DNA from: DATBFG01 sp036558645
Lineage (GTDB): Bacteria; Acidobacteriota; Terriglobia; Terriglobales; Acidobacteriaceae
NCBI GenBank assembly: GCA_036558645.1
Contig: DATBFG010000120.1
Coordinates: 1-64,000 of the forward strand
Length of the DNA: 64,000 nt
Direction of reading: 5' to 3'
Position numbers and translations under genes: made by a program. Below are positions 41,376 through 50,043 of the stretch, piece after piece. The notes under the pieces are model-generated. The model worked only from the letters and a program-made list of their open reading frames with translations. It had not been told where the DNA came from and searched no databases. The first letter of the stretch is position 1. Every line of letters starts with the position of its first letter.

Positions 41376-42065
41376 TTAAGGAATGAGCCGAAGGCGTCCG
41401 TTCTTCTTCCCTTCGAGATAATGAAAGTAGAACGCGCGTTCCATCTGGCGACGAAATCCCAACGTCTGGGTGGATTCGAATTGCACTTGGCGGAGCGGAT
41501 CTGCGGAAAGGCTAGTTTCGTGCCGTAAGCGATGAATGCGTGCAACGGCACGGTCAACAACCTGGGCGAGTTCACAGCCATCTTCTCGAGACCGGTCGTC
41601 CTTGAGGCGACGCTTGGCTTTCCCTGTGGAAAACCAGGTCGGAAATCGCTTCGACTCTTTGGGAGAGGTCAAAGCAAGAACTTCGCACAGGTGAGCGCTG
41701 GTCAGGCACGAACCACGACTGCGCCGGCCATTTCCTGCACCCTGAACTCCGCGATAGTGTGCGAAAGGCTCTTCTTCAATACACCCATGGACGCCAGCCT
41801 CTTCAAACGCCTCGAGGGCGGCCGTTTGCGAATAGGTCAGCCCCTGTTCGGCGCCGCCTTTGGGAAAGGTCCATCGTCCTCCACGCGTCTTCACCAGGAG
41901 AAATTCCAGACCGCGTGTCGTGATGCGGTAACAGATGGCTGCGACCTGGACGCAAACGGGGTGCTGCTTGGCCTGAGGATTGCGCGATGCAGGCTGCCGT
42001 CCCGATCGATGGGCTGGACGAATGGCCAAACGAGTGTGTCCGTTTCTGATAGATGTTGCACGCAT
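41376..42065 (-). CDS. Nudix hydrolase with an altered Nudix box
   Basis: 229 aa. The domain begins at about residue 38 (VQVAAICYRITTRGLEFLLVKTRGGRWTFPKGGAEQG). The Nudix box reads GLTYSQTAALEAFEEAGV. The usual Arg of REUxEE is Leu here, while the two metal-binding Glu are present. Its paralogue at 46312 keeps the Arg. The subfamily (WxFPKG...GMS) includes diphosphoinositol/diadenosine polyphosphate hydrolases as I recall. The C-terminal tail of about 80 residues is basic and probably disordered. Activity may be reduced. It is monocistronic. Confidence 0.75.
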   Translation of the reverse strand: MRATSIRNGHTRLAIRPAHRSGRQPASRNPQAKQHPVCVQVAAICYRITTRGLEFLLVKTRGGRWTFPKGGAEQGLTYSQTAALEAFEEAGVHGCIEEEPFAHYRGVQGAGNGRRSRGSCLTSAHLCEVLALTSPKESKRFPTWFSTGKAKRRLKDDRSREDGCELAQVVDRAVARIHRLRHETSLSADPLRQVQFESTQTLGFRRQMERAFYFHYLEGKKNGRLRLIP

Positions 42066-42231
42066 CGAATTAGCTTGCGCGAAGCTGTCAGCGCTGCCTA
42101 GACACCAGTATGGTTCTAGCAGACCTTTGAAGCGGAAAATCTCATGGGAAACTCTTTACATACTTGCGAATCCTGCACCGCACAGACAGTATTTTTGAGG
42201 TGAACCAACTGGCTTTCGGAAAGGCTGGCCC

Positions 42232-42576
42232 TTGGACCATCTCTACTGCCTGCGTTGTAACCGTGAAATCATGCAGGGGCAAAAATCAGTAGCGGTTTAC
42301 ATGTTTGCTCAAACCGTGGGCGTGCGCCCGCGACAGAAGTCCGGAGCCAGGCGAGTATGTTTCTGTCCGCAGTGCTCGGTATCTCTGGCCATGGGTCCAC
42401 CACCGGAAGGCGCGCTGAACGTCGCCGCTTGGATCATGATTCGGGAAGTCGTCGGGGCCGATCCGGCCCTTACCGAAGCGGCTTGGGAAGGCCTGCGTGG
42501 ACTTGTGGGCATGCTGCCCGCCAATGATCATGACGCGCCCCCGCTGACCGGTACCGGCGGCTATTTCGAGTTTTAA
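42232..42576 (+). CDS. Small zinc-ribbon protein of unknown function
   Basis: 114 aa with a TTG start. Two CxxC knuckles, CLRC (6-9) and CPQC (45-48), would bind one zinc. Between them is MQGQKSVAVYMFAQTVGVRPRQKSGARRVCF. The C-terminal half is helical (NVAAWIMIREVVGADPALTEAAWEGLRGLV) and ends GTGGYFEF. The sequence looks conserved and well formed, but no family was recognised. A role in nucleic-acid or protein binding is possible. It stands alone between the Nudix and efflux genes. Confidence 0.6.
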   Translation: MDHLYCLRCNREIMQGQKSVAVYMFAQTVGVRPRQKSGARRVCFCPQCSVSLAMGPPPEGALNVAAWIMIREVVGADPALTEAAWEGLRGLVGMLPANDHDAPPLTGTGGYFEF

Positions 42577-42776
42577 GGACGTTCGGCGACCGCGGATCAG
42601 TTTCCGCTTCGCTTGCCATAAGTCGCTCCATCCACAACTCCTTGGCACACTTGTAGGTTTCTGGTAGCCGGCCTCTTTCCCCATGACCGGGACCCGGCAT
42701 TTTGCATCTATATGGCTGCTGGCTTACCTTGTTGGTTTATGCCGTTGTGTTTCAGAAAATGCAAGACCCCCAGACG

Positions 42777-44249
42777 ATGAAGCTGCGATTGCAAGATTTA
42801 GGAGCACACATCGCCGTAACAATTGCTCTCCTCCTGCCCTTGGGCGGATGGAGCAACCTTCAGGCTTACGCGCAGAGCATGGGATATCCGGACGCCGCCT
42901 CCGCAGGACAGCAGTCAGGAAGCCCGCCCACGTTGTCGATCAGCCAGCAAAGTCCATTCTCCGGCAGCGTTCCCGAAGGCAAGGTCACGCCAACTGTTCT
43001 TCCGCTTTCATTCAAGGATGCTCTTGACCGTGCCTTGCGCAACAACCTTGGTGTGCTGCTGAGCAACGACAACACCTTGAGCGCGCGTGGCCAACGCTGG
43101 CACGAACTCAGTGATCTGCTTCCGCATGTCAGTGCAGGCGTCAGTGAGACGGCCGCCCAGGCCAGTTTGGCTCAGTTTGGATTCAAGCTTCCCGGGCTCC
43201 CGACGATCATTGGCCCGTATGCTTTTTTCGATGTGCGCGGGTACGTCAGCGAGGAATTGAGTTACAGTTCCTACCTGCGCACGAAGGGTGCACGGAAAAA
43301 CGAGGAGGCGGCACAGCACAGCTATAAGGATGCCCGAGACCTGGTCGCTCTTGCTACCGGAAACGCCTACCTGCAAGTGCTCGCGGGGGCGGCGCGCGTC
43401 GACACCGCGCTGGCCCAAGTCCAGACCGCTCAGGCACTCTATACAAAGGCGGCGGATCAGCAGAAAGCCGGGGTCACTCCTGCCATCGATACTTTGCGCG
43501 CCCAGGTGGAGCATCAATCCCGCCAGCAACAGCTGATCGTTGTCCGCAACAATTACGCCAAGGAAAAGCTGGCCCTGGCGCGCATCATTGGCCTGCCACC
43601 CGGACAGGAGTTTACGCTGACTGATATCGCACCCTTCGAGCAGCTCACTACTCTCGGAATCGAGGAGAGTGTCAGTCGGGCCTACGCGACACGTTCTGAT
43701 TATCAGGCGGCCATTCAGAGAGTGCGAGCCGCCGAGCGCTTTCGAAATGCGGCTACGGCTGAGCACTATCCGAGCTTTAGTTTTTCGGCGAACTATGGAG
43801 ATCTTGGCGTTACTCCAGGTCACTCCAATGGAACGTTCGAAGTTGTTGGCACGCTCAACATACCGATTTTCAAGGGCGGAGAGATTCATGCGAATGTGCT
43901 GCAAACCGAGGCTGACCTCCGGGGCATGCAGCAACAACTCGATAATCTGCGTGGACAGATTGACTATGAAGTACGCACCGCTCTGCTGGACCTCGCAGCG
44001 GCAGCGGAACAGGTTTCGGTCGCACAAAGCTCGGTAGACTTGGCGGATCAGACGCTGACCCAGGCCCGGGACCGTTTTGCCGCAGGAGTTACCGATAACC
44101 TGGAAGTCGTGCAGGCACAGGAATCGGTGGCCTCGGCCAATGAAAACTACATCTCCAGCTTGTATGCTCATAACCTGGCCAAGGTGCAGTTGGCTCGGGC
44201 CATGGGTTATGCAGAAGAGGGAGTAAAGCAATATTGGAAGAGCAAGTAA
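42777..44249 (+). CDS. TolC-family outer-membrane efflux protein
   Basis: 490 aa from ATG 42777, which places the signal peptide (HIAVTIALLLPLGGWSNLQAYAQ) at the N-terminus. Two OEP domains form the body, with long helical hairpins (DARDLVALATGNAYLQVLAGAARVDTALAQVQTAQALYTKAADQQKAGVTPAIDTLRAQVEH type) and strand segments such as YPSFSFSANYGDLGV. The second repeat ends RDRFAAGVTDNLEVVQAQESVASANENYISSLYAHNLAKVQLARAMG, the family's typical closing motif. It is an outer-membrane trimer channel for a tripartite pump. The adaptor gene follows after three bases. Confidence 0.9.
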   Translation: MKLRLQDLGAHIAVTIALLLPLGGWSNLQAYAQSMGYPDAASAGQQSGSPPTLSISQQSPFSGSVPEGKVTPTVLPLSFKDALDRALRNNLGVLLSNDNTLSARGQRWHELSDLLPHVSAGVSETAAQASLAQFGFKLPGLPTIIGPYAFFDVRGYVSEELSYSSYLRTKGARKNEEAAQHSYKDARDLVALATGNAYLQVLAGAARVDTALAQVQTAQALYTKAADQQKAGVTPAIDTLRAQVEHQSRQQQLIVVRNNYAKEKLALARIIGLPPGQEFTLTDIAPFEQLTTLGIEESVSRAYATRSDYQAAIQRVRAAERFRNAATAEHYPSFSFSANYGDLGVTPGHSNGTFEVVGTLNIPIFKGGEIHANVLQTEADLRGMQQQLDNLRGQIDYEVRTALLDLAAAAEQVSVAQSSVDLADQTLTQARDRFAAGVTDNLEVVQAQESVASANENYISSLYAHNLAKVQLARAMGYAEEGVKQYWKSK

Positions 44250-44252
44250 ACA

Positions 44253-45539
44253 ATGGCAGATCCAATTCACATACACGAACCGCAAGCGCGGACTGAGGTG
44301 CACGAACCGCATCAGGTGGAGGAAAGCAAGCCTCTACCCGTCTCCGATCGCGACCTCAGATGGAAGCAATTGGCGAAGCGAAATCCGCGCTTTCGCATGT
44401 TCCTGATCGTTGCGCTAGTGATACTGGCTCTGGTCGGGATTATCCTGTGGCGCTATTTCGGTAGCTACGAGTCCACTGACGATGCGCAGATTGATGGGCA
44501 TTTGAATTCTATAAGCCCAAGGGTGCCAGGACACGTTCTGAAGCTGCTGGTAAATGATAACGATTACGTCCAGGCCGGAACTCCGCTGGTGATTATCGAT
44601 CCCGCCGACTATCAGGTTGCTGCCAACCGGGCACGCGCAAACTATGAAGACGCCTTGGCACAGGCGAGAGCAGCGCAAGTGAATGTTCCGATCACGTCGG
44701 TGAACACTTCGAGTCAGTTGTCGTCGGCCAATGCGGACATAGAAAGTGCTCGAGCCGGTATCGCTGCAGCACGTCAAAGCCATCAGGCAGCCATCGCACA
44801 GCAGGCTCAAGCAGAAGCCAACAATGTAAAGGCACAGAGCGACCTCGAACGCTACGCGCAACTGGTTAAGAAAGAGGAAATCTCGCAACAACAATATGAC
44901 CAAGCGATCGCGGCGGCCAAAGCTTCGGCAGCGTCGGTTGATGCGGCACACGCAAATGTCAGTGCAGCGTCTGCACAAGTCAATCAGGCGCAAAGCAAGC
45001 TTGCGCAAGCTCAGGCAGGTCTGCGCTACGCGCAAACCGCGCCACAACAAGTCAGTGCCATCCGCTCACGGGCCGAATCCGCTCAGGCGAATGTGGATCG
45101 GATGAAGGCAGAAATGGACCAGGCGCAGTTGAACCTGCAATACACCACGATCGTTGCGCCCGTCAGCGGGATCGTCACTGCCCGAACCGTAGAGGTCGGA
45201 CAGAACGTCCAGGCAGGACAGGAACTGCTGCGAGTCATCAACCTCGATGACATCTGGGTTACTGCAAACTTCAAGGAAACCCAATTGCGCGGAATGAAGG
45301 TCGGCCAGGCTGTCACCATCGAGGTGGATGCCAATGGAAAAAAATACAAAGCTCACGTACAAAGCCTGGCAGGAGCTAGTGGCTCAGTCCTCAGCGTTCT
45401 TCCTCCTGAGAACGCCACGGGAAACTACGTGAAGGTGGTACAACGCATTCCGGTCAAGATCACCTTCGATCCGGGTGAGACGAAGGAGCACGTTTTAAGA
45501 CCAGGGATGTCAGTGATCCCCAAGGTCTGGATTCGCTAG
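44253..45539 (+). CDS. HlyD/EmrA-type membrane fusion protein
   Basis: 428 aa. One membrane helix near residues 51-70 (MFLIVALVILALVGIILW) anchors it. The lipoyl half ESTDDAQIDGHLNSISPRVPGHVLKLLVNDNDYVQAGTPLVIID follows. A long Ala/Gln-rich coiled coil (about 130-275) comes next, then the second half LNLQYTTIVAPVSGIVTARTVEVGQNVQAGQELLRVI and a beta-barrel. These are the features of the EmrA subgroup, which pairs with MFS pumps of the EmrB type. No such pump gene follows: the next gene is a kinase-like protein. The pump must be encoded elsewhere, or this adaptor serves another transporter. Confidence 0.9.
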   Translation: MADPIHIHEPQARTEVHEPHQVEESKPLPVSDRDLRWKQLAKRNPRFRMFLIVALVILALVGIILWRYFGSYESTDDAQIDGHLNSISPRVPGHVLKLLVNDNDYVQAGTPLVIIDPADYQVAANRARANYEDALAQARAAQVNVPITSVNTSSQLSSANADIESARAGIAAARQSHQAAIAQQAQAEANNVKAQSDLERYAQLVKKEEISQQQYDQAIAAAKASAASVDAAHANVSAASAQVNQAQSKLAQAQAGLRYAQTAPQQVSAIRSRAESAQANVDRMKAEMDQAQLNLQYTTIVAPVSGIVTARTVEVGQNVQAGQELLRVINLDDIWVTANFKETQLRGMKVGQAVTIEVDANGKKYKAHVQSLAGASGSVLSVLPPENATGNYVKVVQRIPVKITFDPGETKEHVLRPGMSVIPKVWIR

Positions 45540-45546
45540 CGGCCCT

Positions 45547-46185
45547 ATGTACCGCCTGATTACAGTGGAACGGGAATTCGGATGCGGAGCTGGGGACATT
45601 GCCCGCAAAATTGCCGACCGGTTGGGCTGGAACCTCTGGGATCAGTCGTTGACGCAGGAGATCGCCAAACTGGCAAATGTTGACTGCTCCTGCGTGCAGC
45701 GCTGCGATGAGCGCGTTGATAGCACGCTCTCGAGGCTAGCCAAGGTCTTCTGGCGTGGTAGTCACGAAAGCAGTCTTCCCCTGGCCCAGACCTTTGACGC
45801 AGACGTAATGGTCGAACTCGCTGGACGAGTCGTGAAGGAAGCCGCGCGTTGCGGACACTGCGTGATTGTCGGTCGAGGCGCGCCGTACTACTTGCGTGAA
45901 CGCCCGGATGCATTTCATGTCTTCATGTACGCGCCTCGAGCCGAGAAGCTCAGGCGTCTGCGAGCCCTCGGCAAGAGTGAACAGGAAGCCGAAGATTTGC
46001 TCGACACCATTGACCGCGACCGCATTGCCTTCGTAAAGCATTATTTCGGCGCGGACTGGCCCACGCGTTCCCTCTATCACATGATGATCAACACGGCCAT
46101 GGGCGATGAGAATGTCATTTCTACCATCCTGGGCACGATACATGACCTAGATCGGGCACCCACCACCGTAAAAACAGCGTTTTAA
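45547..46185 (+). CDS. Cytidylate kinase-like protein
   Basis: 212 aa, seven bases after the adaptor gene. The P-loop region is EREFGCGAGDIARKIADRLGW, with GCGAGDIA in place of GSGGxxIA. The lid/core motif HCVIVGRGAPYYL follows, then DAFHVFMYAPRAEKLRRL and YFGADWPTRSLYHMMINT. This is the cytidylate-kinase-like family (often called Cmk2-like), distinct from the housekeeping CMP kinase. The P-loop lacks the usual GK[ST] end, so nucleotide kinase activity is uncertain. Co-transcription with efflux components is odd and may indicate a regulatory or stress link. Confidence 0.8.
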   Translation: MYRLITVEREFGCGAGDIARKIADRLGWNLWDQSLTQEIAKLANVDCSCVQRCDERVDSTLSRLAKVFWRGSHESSLPLAQTFDADVMVELAGRVVKEAARCGHCVIVGRGAPYYLRERPDAFHVFMYAPRAEKLRRLRALGKSEQEAEDLLDTIDRDRIAFVKHYFGADWPTRSLYHMMINTAMGDENVISTILGTIHDLDRAPTTVKTAF

Positions 46186-46311
46186 GCCGATTGGGGTTTC
46201 GCAGGTGCCCTTAGACGTAACCTCTTGGTAATGTCCAAACTGCACCTTTTTCGCTGCAAATTTAACACTGGTGAAACATCTGCGGGTTATGATTGCCTCA
46301 GGAGTTAGCTG

Positions 46312-46824
46312 ATGCCGTCAGGACGCATGTCCAGACATACTCTGCCATTGCAGGTCGCTGCGATTTGTTATCGCAAGAAAGGCACCTCTGTCGAATTCTT
46401 GCTAGTGAATACCAATGGTGGCGGGAAGTGGACCTTTCCTAAGGGTGATCCTGAAGCCGGCATGTCCCACAGTAAGGCGGCTGAGCGCGAGGCATGGGAG
46501 GAAGCAGGAGCCCGCGGCATGGTCGAACCTCATCACTTTCACGTCTACATTCACTCGAAGGGTGTTTTCTGGAAGCCTCCGGGAGTACAGGAATACGTCA
46601 TCAAGGCTTTCCTCCTGGAAGTAAAGCAGACGTTCCAGCCGCTTGAAAACATGCGTAATCCCACCTGGTTTGGACCGGACAAGGCCCGCGTTATCCTGGC
46701 CAAGGGCCGCGAGATCAAGTATGCGCGCGAGATGCAAACGGTGGTCGACCGAGCCATGCAGCAGATTCTCGGACACCAAGTGTTACTTTCCAAGCCGCGC
46801 AGCGAGATGGTCGCGAATCCCTAG
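46312..46824 (+). CDS. Nudix hydrolase
   Basis: 170 aa. The domain reads LPLQVAAICYRKKGTSVEFLLVNTNGGGKWTFPKGDPEAGMSHSKAAEREAWEEAGARG. The Nudix box keeps REAWEE and has the GMS variant of its subfamily in place of the distal Glu. Later come EYVIKAFLLEV and PTWFGPDKARVILAKGREIKYAREM. It resembles small di(phospho)inositol or dinucleotide polyphosphate hydrolases. The substrate is not decided by sequence. It is the intact paralogue of the gene at 41376-42065. The start at 46312 is close to other in-frame Mets with no clear ribosome site. Confidence 0.82.
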   Translation: MPSGRMSRHTLPLQVAAICYRKKGTSVEFLLVNTNGGGKWTFPKGDPEAGMSHSKAAEREAWEEAGARGMVEPHHFHVYIHSKGVFWKPPGVQEYVIKAFLLEVKQTFQPLENMRNPTWFGPDKARVILAKGREIKYAREMQTVVDRAMQQILGHQVLLSKPRSEMVANP

Positions 46825-46904
46825 CACGTCATTTCCTTTCCTGAAATCCACGACACTTCGTCTTCTCTACGCGGAACTGCGTCTCGTGAGACGATACATA
46901 AGGC

Positions 46905-48833
46905 ATGATTCAGCTATCCACTGCGGGAAAACGTTTTGGCCACAAGCTTCTTTTTGAGGGAGCCGACTGGCTGATCACGAACCACGACCGCGTTGGCCTG
47001 GTGGGTGCAAATGGCACCGGCAAGTCCACCTTGCTGAAAATCCTCGGTGGCCTGGAAACGCTTGACTATGGATCGATCACAGTCGCCCGCGGCATTAGTG
47101 CCGGCTACCTCCCTCAAGATGGACTGACTCTGTCGGGCAAGACTGTATTCTCCGAATGCGTGTCGGTCTTCGAAGATCTCCGTGCCATGGAGCAGGAGAT
47201 GGAGGATCTGACGCGCAAGATGTCAGAACTCGATCATGCTTCCGGTGAATACTCACAGGTCGCCGACCGCTATCACCGCCTCGAGCACGAATTCCAGACG
47301 CGGGATGGCTACGCGGTTGAAGCCAAGGTTGGTACGGTCCTGGCCGGGTTGGGCTTTGGAAAAGACGATTGGCACCGCGCGACCAGCGAGTTCTCCGGAG
47401 GCTGGCAGATGCGAATTGCCCTTGCCAAACTCCTGCTGCAACAACCCAATCTTCTACTGTTGGACGAGCCCACAAACCATCTGGATCTCGAGGCACGCAA
47501 TTGGCTGGAAGAATATCTCGCCGATTACCCGCATTCTTTTGTTCTAATTTCGCATGATCGGTACTTTCTCGATGTAACCGTCACCAAAATTGTCGAGATC
47601 TGGAACAAGAAGGTTCACTTTTATCCGGGCAACTACGATAAGTACCTGGCAACCAAGACCCAACGGCTTGAGCAACTGGAAGCAGCTTATCGAAATCAGC
47701 GCGAACGGATCGAGCAACTCGAAGTTTTCATCAACCGCTTCCGCTACACCGCTACAAAGGCAAAGCAGGTACAGAGCCGGATCAAAGAACTGGAGAAGAT
47801 GGAGCGTATCGAGATTCCCCAGGAAGAACGTACCATCCACTTCTCCTTTCCGCAGCCGAAGGCCAGCGGCAGGATCGTCGCTGAGTTCGCAGATGTATCC
47901 AAGTCCTACGGCGAGAAACAAGTATTTAGCAATGCAAGTTTCATGATCGAGCGTGGGGACCGAATCGCGTTAGTCGGCGTCAACGGCGCAGGAAAATCGA
48001 CGCTCATCAAGCTACTGGCACACCAGGAACTGCCGACGGGCGGTGAATATCGCGAAGGTCACAATGTCCAGGCCGACTACTTCGCCCAGGATCAATATAA
48101 GGAATTGAATCCTGACAAGCGGATGATCGACGACATAGGCGAGTTCTCTCCCCGCTCGACGGAAACCGAGCTTCGTGGCCTGTTGGGTTGTTTTCTATTC
48201 TCTGCGGACGAGGTCTACAAGCGGATTGGAGTGCTTTCCGGTGGCGAACGTAACCGTTACGCCCTTTTGCGCATGCTGCTACACCCCTCGAATTTCCTAT
48301 TGCTCGATGAGCCTACGAACCACCTAGATATGCGGGCAAAGGACGTCCTCCTTGACGCTCTCTCCTCATATAACGGCACCGTGGTTTTCGTCTCACACGA
48401 TCGGTACTTTATCGACAAGCTGGCAACGCGGGTATTTGAGATCGGTGCCGGCCGGGTCGAGGTTTATCCGGGAAATTACGAAGACTATATGTGGCGAAAA
48501 CAGGGCGGCGCGGAAGCGCTTCAAGCCACAGTGTCCCAATCTCAGCCAACTATCCCTGGTAACGGCACACAGGGCGAGACCGCCGCTGAATCCAGCGCGA
48601 AATCAAAGCGGTTGAATCCCATCAAGCGCAAACAGATGGAGGATCGCTTCGCGGAATTGGAACAAAATATCTCCGAACTCGAGACCGTGATCGTCCAATG
48701 CGAAGGTGCTTTGCAAACTTTCGTCAGTGCCGAAGAGACCCAGCGCCTGACCCAAGATCTGGCGAACCATCGCGCCAAAATGCAGGAACAACTAGAGGAA
48801 TGGGAAGAATTGGGGCAAACCTTGCAGGCTTGA
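46905..48833 (+). CDS. ABC-F family ATPase (ribosome-associated, Uup/YdiF-like)
   Basis: 642 aa with no membrane segments. Two ABC domains: Walker A GANGTGKST (about residue 34) and GVNGAGKST (about residue 357). Signatures are FSGGWQMRIALAKLLL and LSGGERNRYALLRMLL, and Walker B motifs LLLLDEPTNHLDLEA and FLLLDEPTNHLDMRA. Between them is the P-site tRNA interaction-motif linker region (LEQLEAAYRNQRERIEQLEVFINRFRYTATKAKQVQSRIKELEKMERIEIP). A C-terminal coiled coil (about 570-640) points to the Uup/YdiF-type group. It is predicted to act on stalled or translating ribosomes or in DNA repair-linked roles. Confidence 0.9.
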   Translation: MIQLSTAGKRFGHKLLFEGADWLITNHDRVGLVGANGTGKSTLLKILGGLETLDYGSITVARGISAGYLPQDGLTLSGKTVFSECVSVFEDLRAMEQEMEDLTRKMSELDHASGEYSQVADRYHRLEHEFQTRDGYAVEAKVGTVLAGLGFGKDDWHRATSEFSGGWQMRIALAKLLLQQPNLLLLDEPTNHLDLEARNWLEEYLADYPHSFVLISHDRYFLDVTVTKIVEIWNKKVHFYPGNYDKYLATKTQRLEQLEAAYRNQRERIEQLEVFINRFRYTATKAKQVQSRIKELEKMERIEIPQEERTIHFSFPQPKASGRIVAEFADVSKSYGEKQVFSNASFMIERGDRIALVGVNGAGKSTLIKLLAHQELPTGGEYREGHNVQADYFAQDQYKELNPDKRMIDDIGEFSPRSTETELRGLLGCFLFSADEVYKRIGVLSGGERNRYALLRMLLHPSNFLLLDEPTNHLDMRAKDVLLDALSSYNGTVVFVSHDRYFIDKLATRVFEIGAGRVEVYPGNYEDYMWRKQGGAEALQATVSQSQPTIPGNGTQGETAAESSAKSKRLNPIKRKQMEDRFAELEQNISELETVIVQCEGALQTFVSAEETQRLTQDLANHRAKMQEQLEEWEELGQTLQA

Positions 48834-48995
48834 ACAACGCGTTTCCGGCCGTACACGCTCTTCCGTAACCTGCTTTTCCCTAAAGTACGTGCGATATTCA
48901 GCTTGGCCACGGCCAAAGAACTCGGCCGAAGCGAAGATTTACCGCACGCGTGCCGTTTTCCCCGGCCGCTCGGAAACTCAAGGAAGGGCGAAGCG

Positions 48996-49493
48996 ATGCT
49001 GCAGCCTTCAGATAACACCAAGTCTCAGTTTTCCCCGAATCCCAACACCTACACTCCAGTCAAGACGGTTGCGCCTCCGCTCGAACAGGCCACTATTGGT
49101 CGTTCGCTCGTCATCAAGGGCGAAGTGACCGGCGCCGAGTCGCTTTATGTGGACGGCCGCATCGAGGGCACTATCACATTGACGGATAACCGCGTTACCA
49201 TTGGCCGGAATGGCAATGTTGCCGCCAACATCTCCGCCCGCGAAGTCGTGATCATGGGCAAAGTCACGGGCAACATCCAGTGCAGCGATCGGGTTGATAT
49301 TCGCAGCGAAGGATCGCTGACCGGTGACGTCGTGACGCAACGCATCAGCGTCGAAGACGGAGCCGTACTCAAGGGCAGCGTTCAAGTTCAGGCTTCTGGC
49401 CAGAAGAACGAAAAGCCCCAGGCGCAAAATCAGCCCAAGCCGGTCACAATTGACCAGCCCAAGGCCGCTGCCGCTACTGCGGGAGCTAATTAG
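48996..49493 (+). CDS. Bactofilin (polymer-forming cytoskeletal protein)
   Basis: 165 aa from ATG 48996. The bactofilin core (residues 30-130) is a right-handed beta-helix built from short repeats: SLVIKGEVTGAESLYVDGRIEGTI, RVTIGRNGNVAANISAREVVIMGKVTGNI, RVDIRSEGSLTGDVVTQRISVEDGAVLKGSV. Flanking tails are Pro/Gln/Ala-rich and disordered, as is usual. It assembles nucleotide-free filaments at the membrane and organises cell-wall or polar structures. A strong terminator follows the gene. Confidence 0.92.
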   Translation: MLQPSDNTKSQFSPNPNTYTPVKTVAPPLEQATIGRSLVIKGEVTGAESLYVDGRIEGTITLTDNRVTIGRNGNVAANISAREVVIMGKVTGNIQCSDRVDIRSEGSLTGDVVTQRISVEDGAVLKGSVQVQASGQKNEKPQAQNQPKPVTIDQPKAAAATAGAN

Positions 49494-49511
49494 AGTTTCA
49501 TGAGTTAGACT

Positions 49512-49540
49512 AGGGCGCTCGGAATGAGCGCCCTTTCTTT
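49512..49540 (+). terminator. Rho-independent terminator after the bactofilin gene
   Basis: AGGGCGCTC pairs with GAGCGCCCT around a five-base loop, followed by TTTCTTT. It lies between the convergent bactofilin and msrB genes and can serve bactofilin directly. Confidence 0.85.
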
Positions 49541-49546
49541 ATTGGA

Positions 49547-49948
49547 CTATTTCTTGTCCCGCTCCAGGTCGAGCGACGCGGAATTCATGCAATAACGCAG
49601 CCCGGTGGGAGCTGGTCCATCCTCGAAAACATGGCCTAGGTGCGCGTCACAACGCGAGCAGCGAACCTCCGTCCGCACCATCCCATAGGTGCCATCGGTG
49701 TGGGAATTCACTGCACTCTCTTCGACCGGCTGGGTAAAGCTGGGCCAGCCAGTCCCGGAATTGAATTTGGTTTCCGAACTGAAGAGTGGCTGGCCGCAGC
49801 AAACGCAGTTGTAAACGCCGTGCTCTTTTGAATTCCAATACTTGCCGGTAAAGGCTGGTTCGGTGCCGGCTTCGCGCGTTACGTGATATTGATCTGGGGA
49901 CAGTTGTTTTCGCCAATCCTCTTCCGATTTCGTAACCTTCTCTGCCAT
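49547..49948 (-). CDS. msrB: Peptide-methionine (R)-S-oxide reductase
   Basis: 133 aa, full length. Two zinc CxxC pairs (Cys48/Cys51 in YNCVCCGQ and Cys97/Cys100 in RCSRCDAH) and the catalytic Cys120 in LRYCMNSASL are all present. The substrate motif FNSGTGWPSFTQPV is canonical. It reduces methionine-R-sulfoxide in proteins in the cytoplasm, recycled by thioredoxin. No signal peptide. The resolving Cys position is conventional for the Cys form, with no Sec. It is monocistronic and convergent with bactofilin. Confidence 0.97.
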   Translation of the reverse strand: MAEKVTKSEEDWRKQLSPDQYHVTREAGTEPAFTGKYWNSKEHGVYNCVCCGQPLFSSETKFNSGTGWPSFTQPVEESAVNSHTDGTYGMVRTEVRCSRCDAHLGHVFEDGPAPTGLRYCMNSASLDLERDKK

Positions 49949-50043
49949 AAAAAATTACCCCTTACTCGTCGTTGACCTCTCGTGGCTGGCCTCAGGCCAT
50001 GTGCCTTGATCATTGCTAACAACTAACGACCACCGACGAATGA

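Noticed and set aside
43008..44312. 434-codon minus-strand frame
   Set aside because: Antisense to the clear TolC-family gene, with no protein-like motif.
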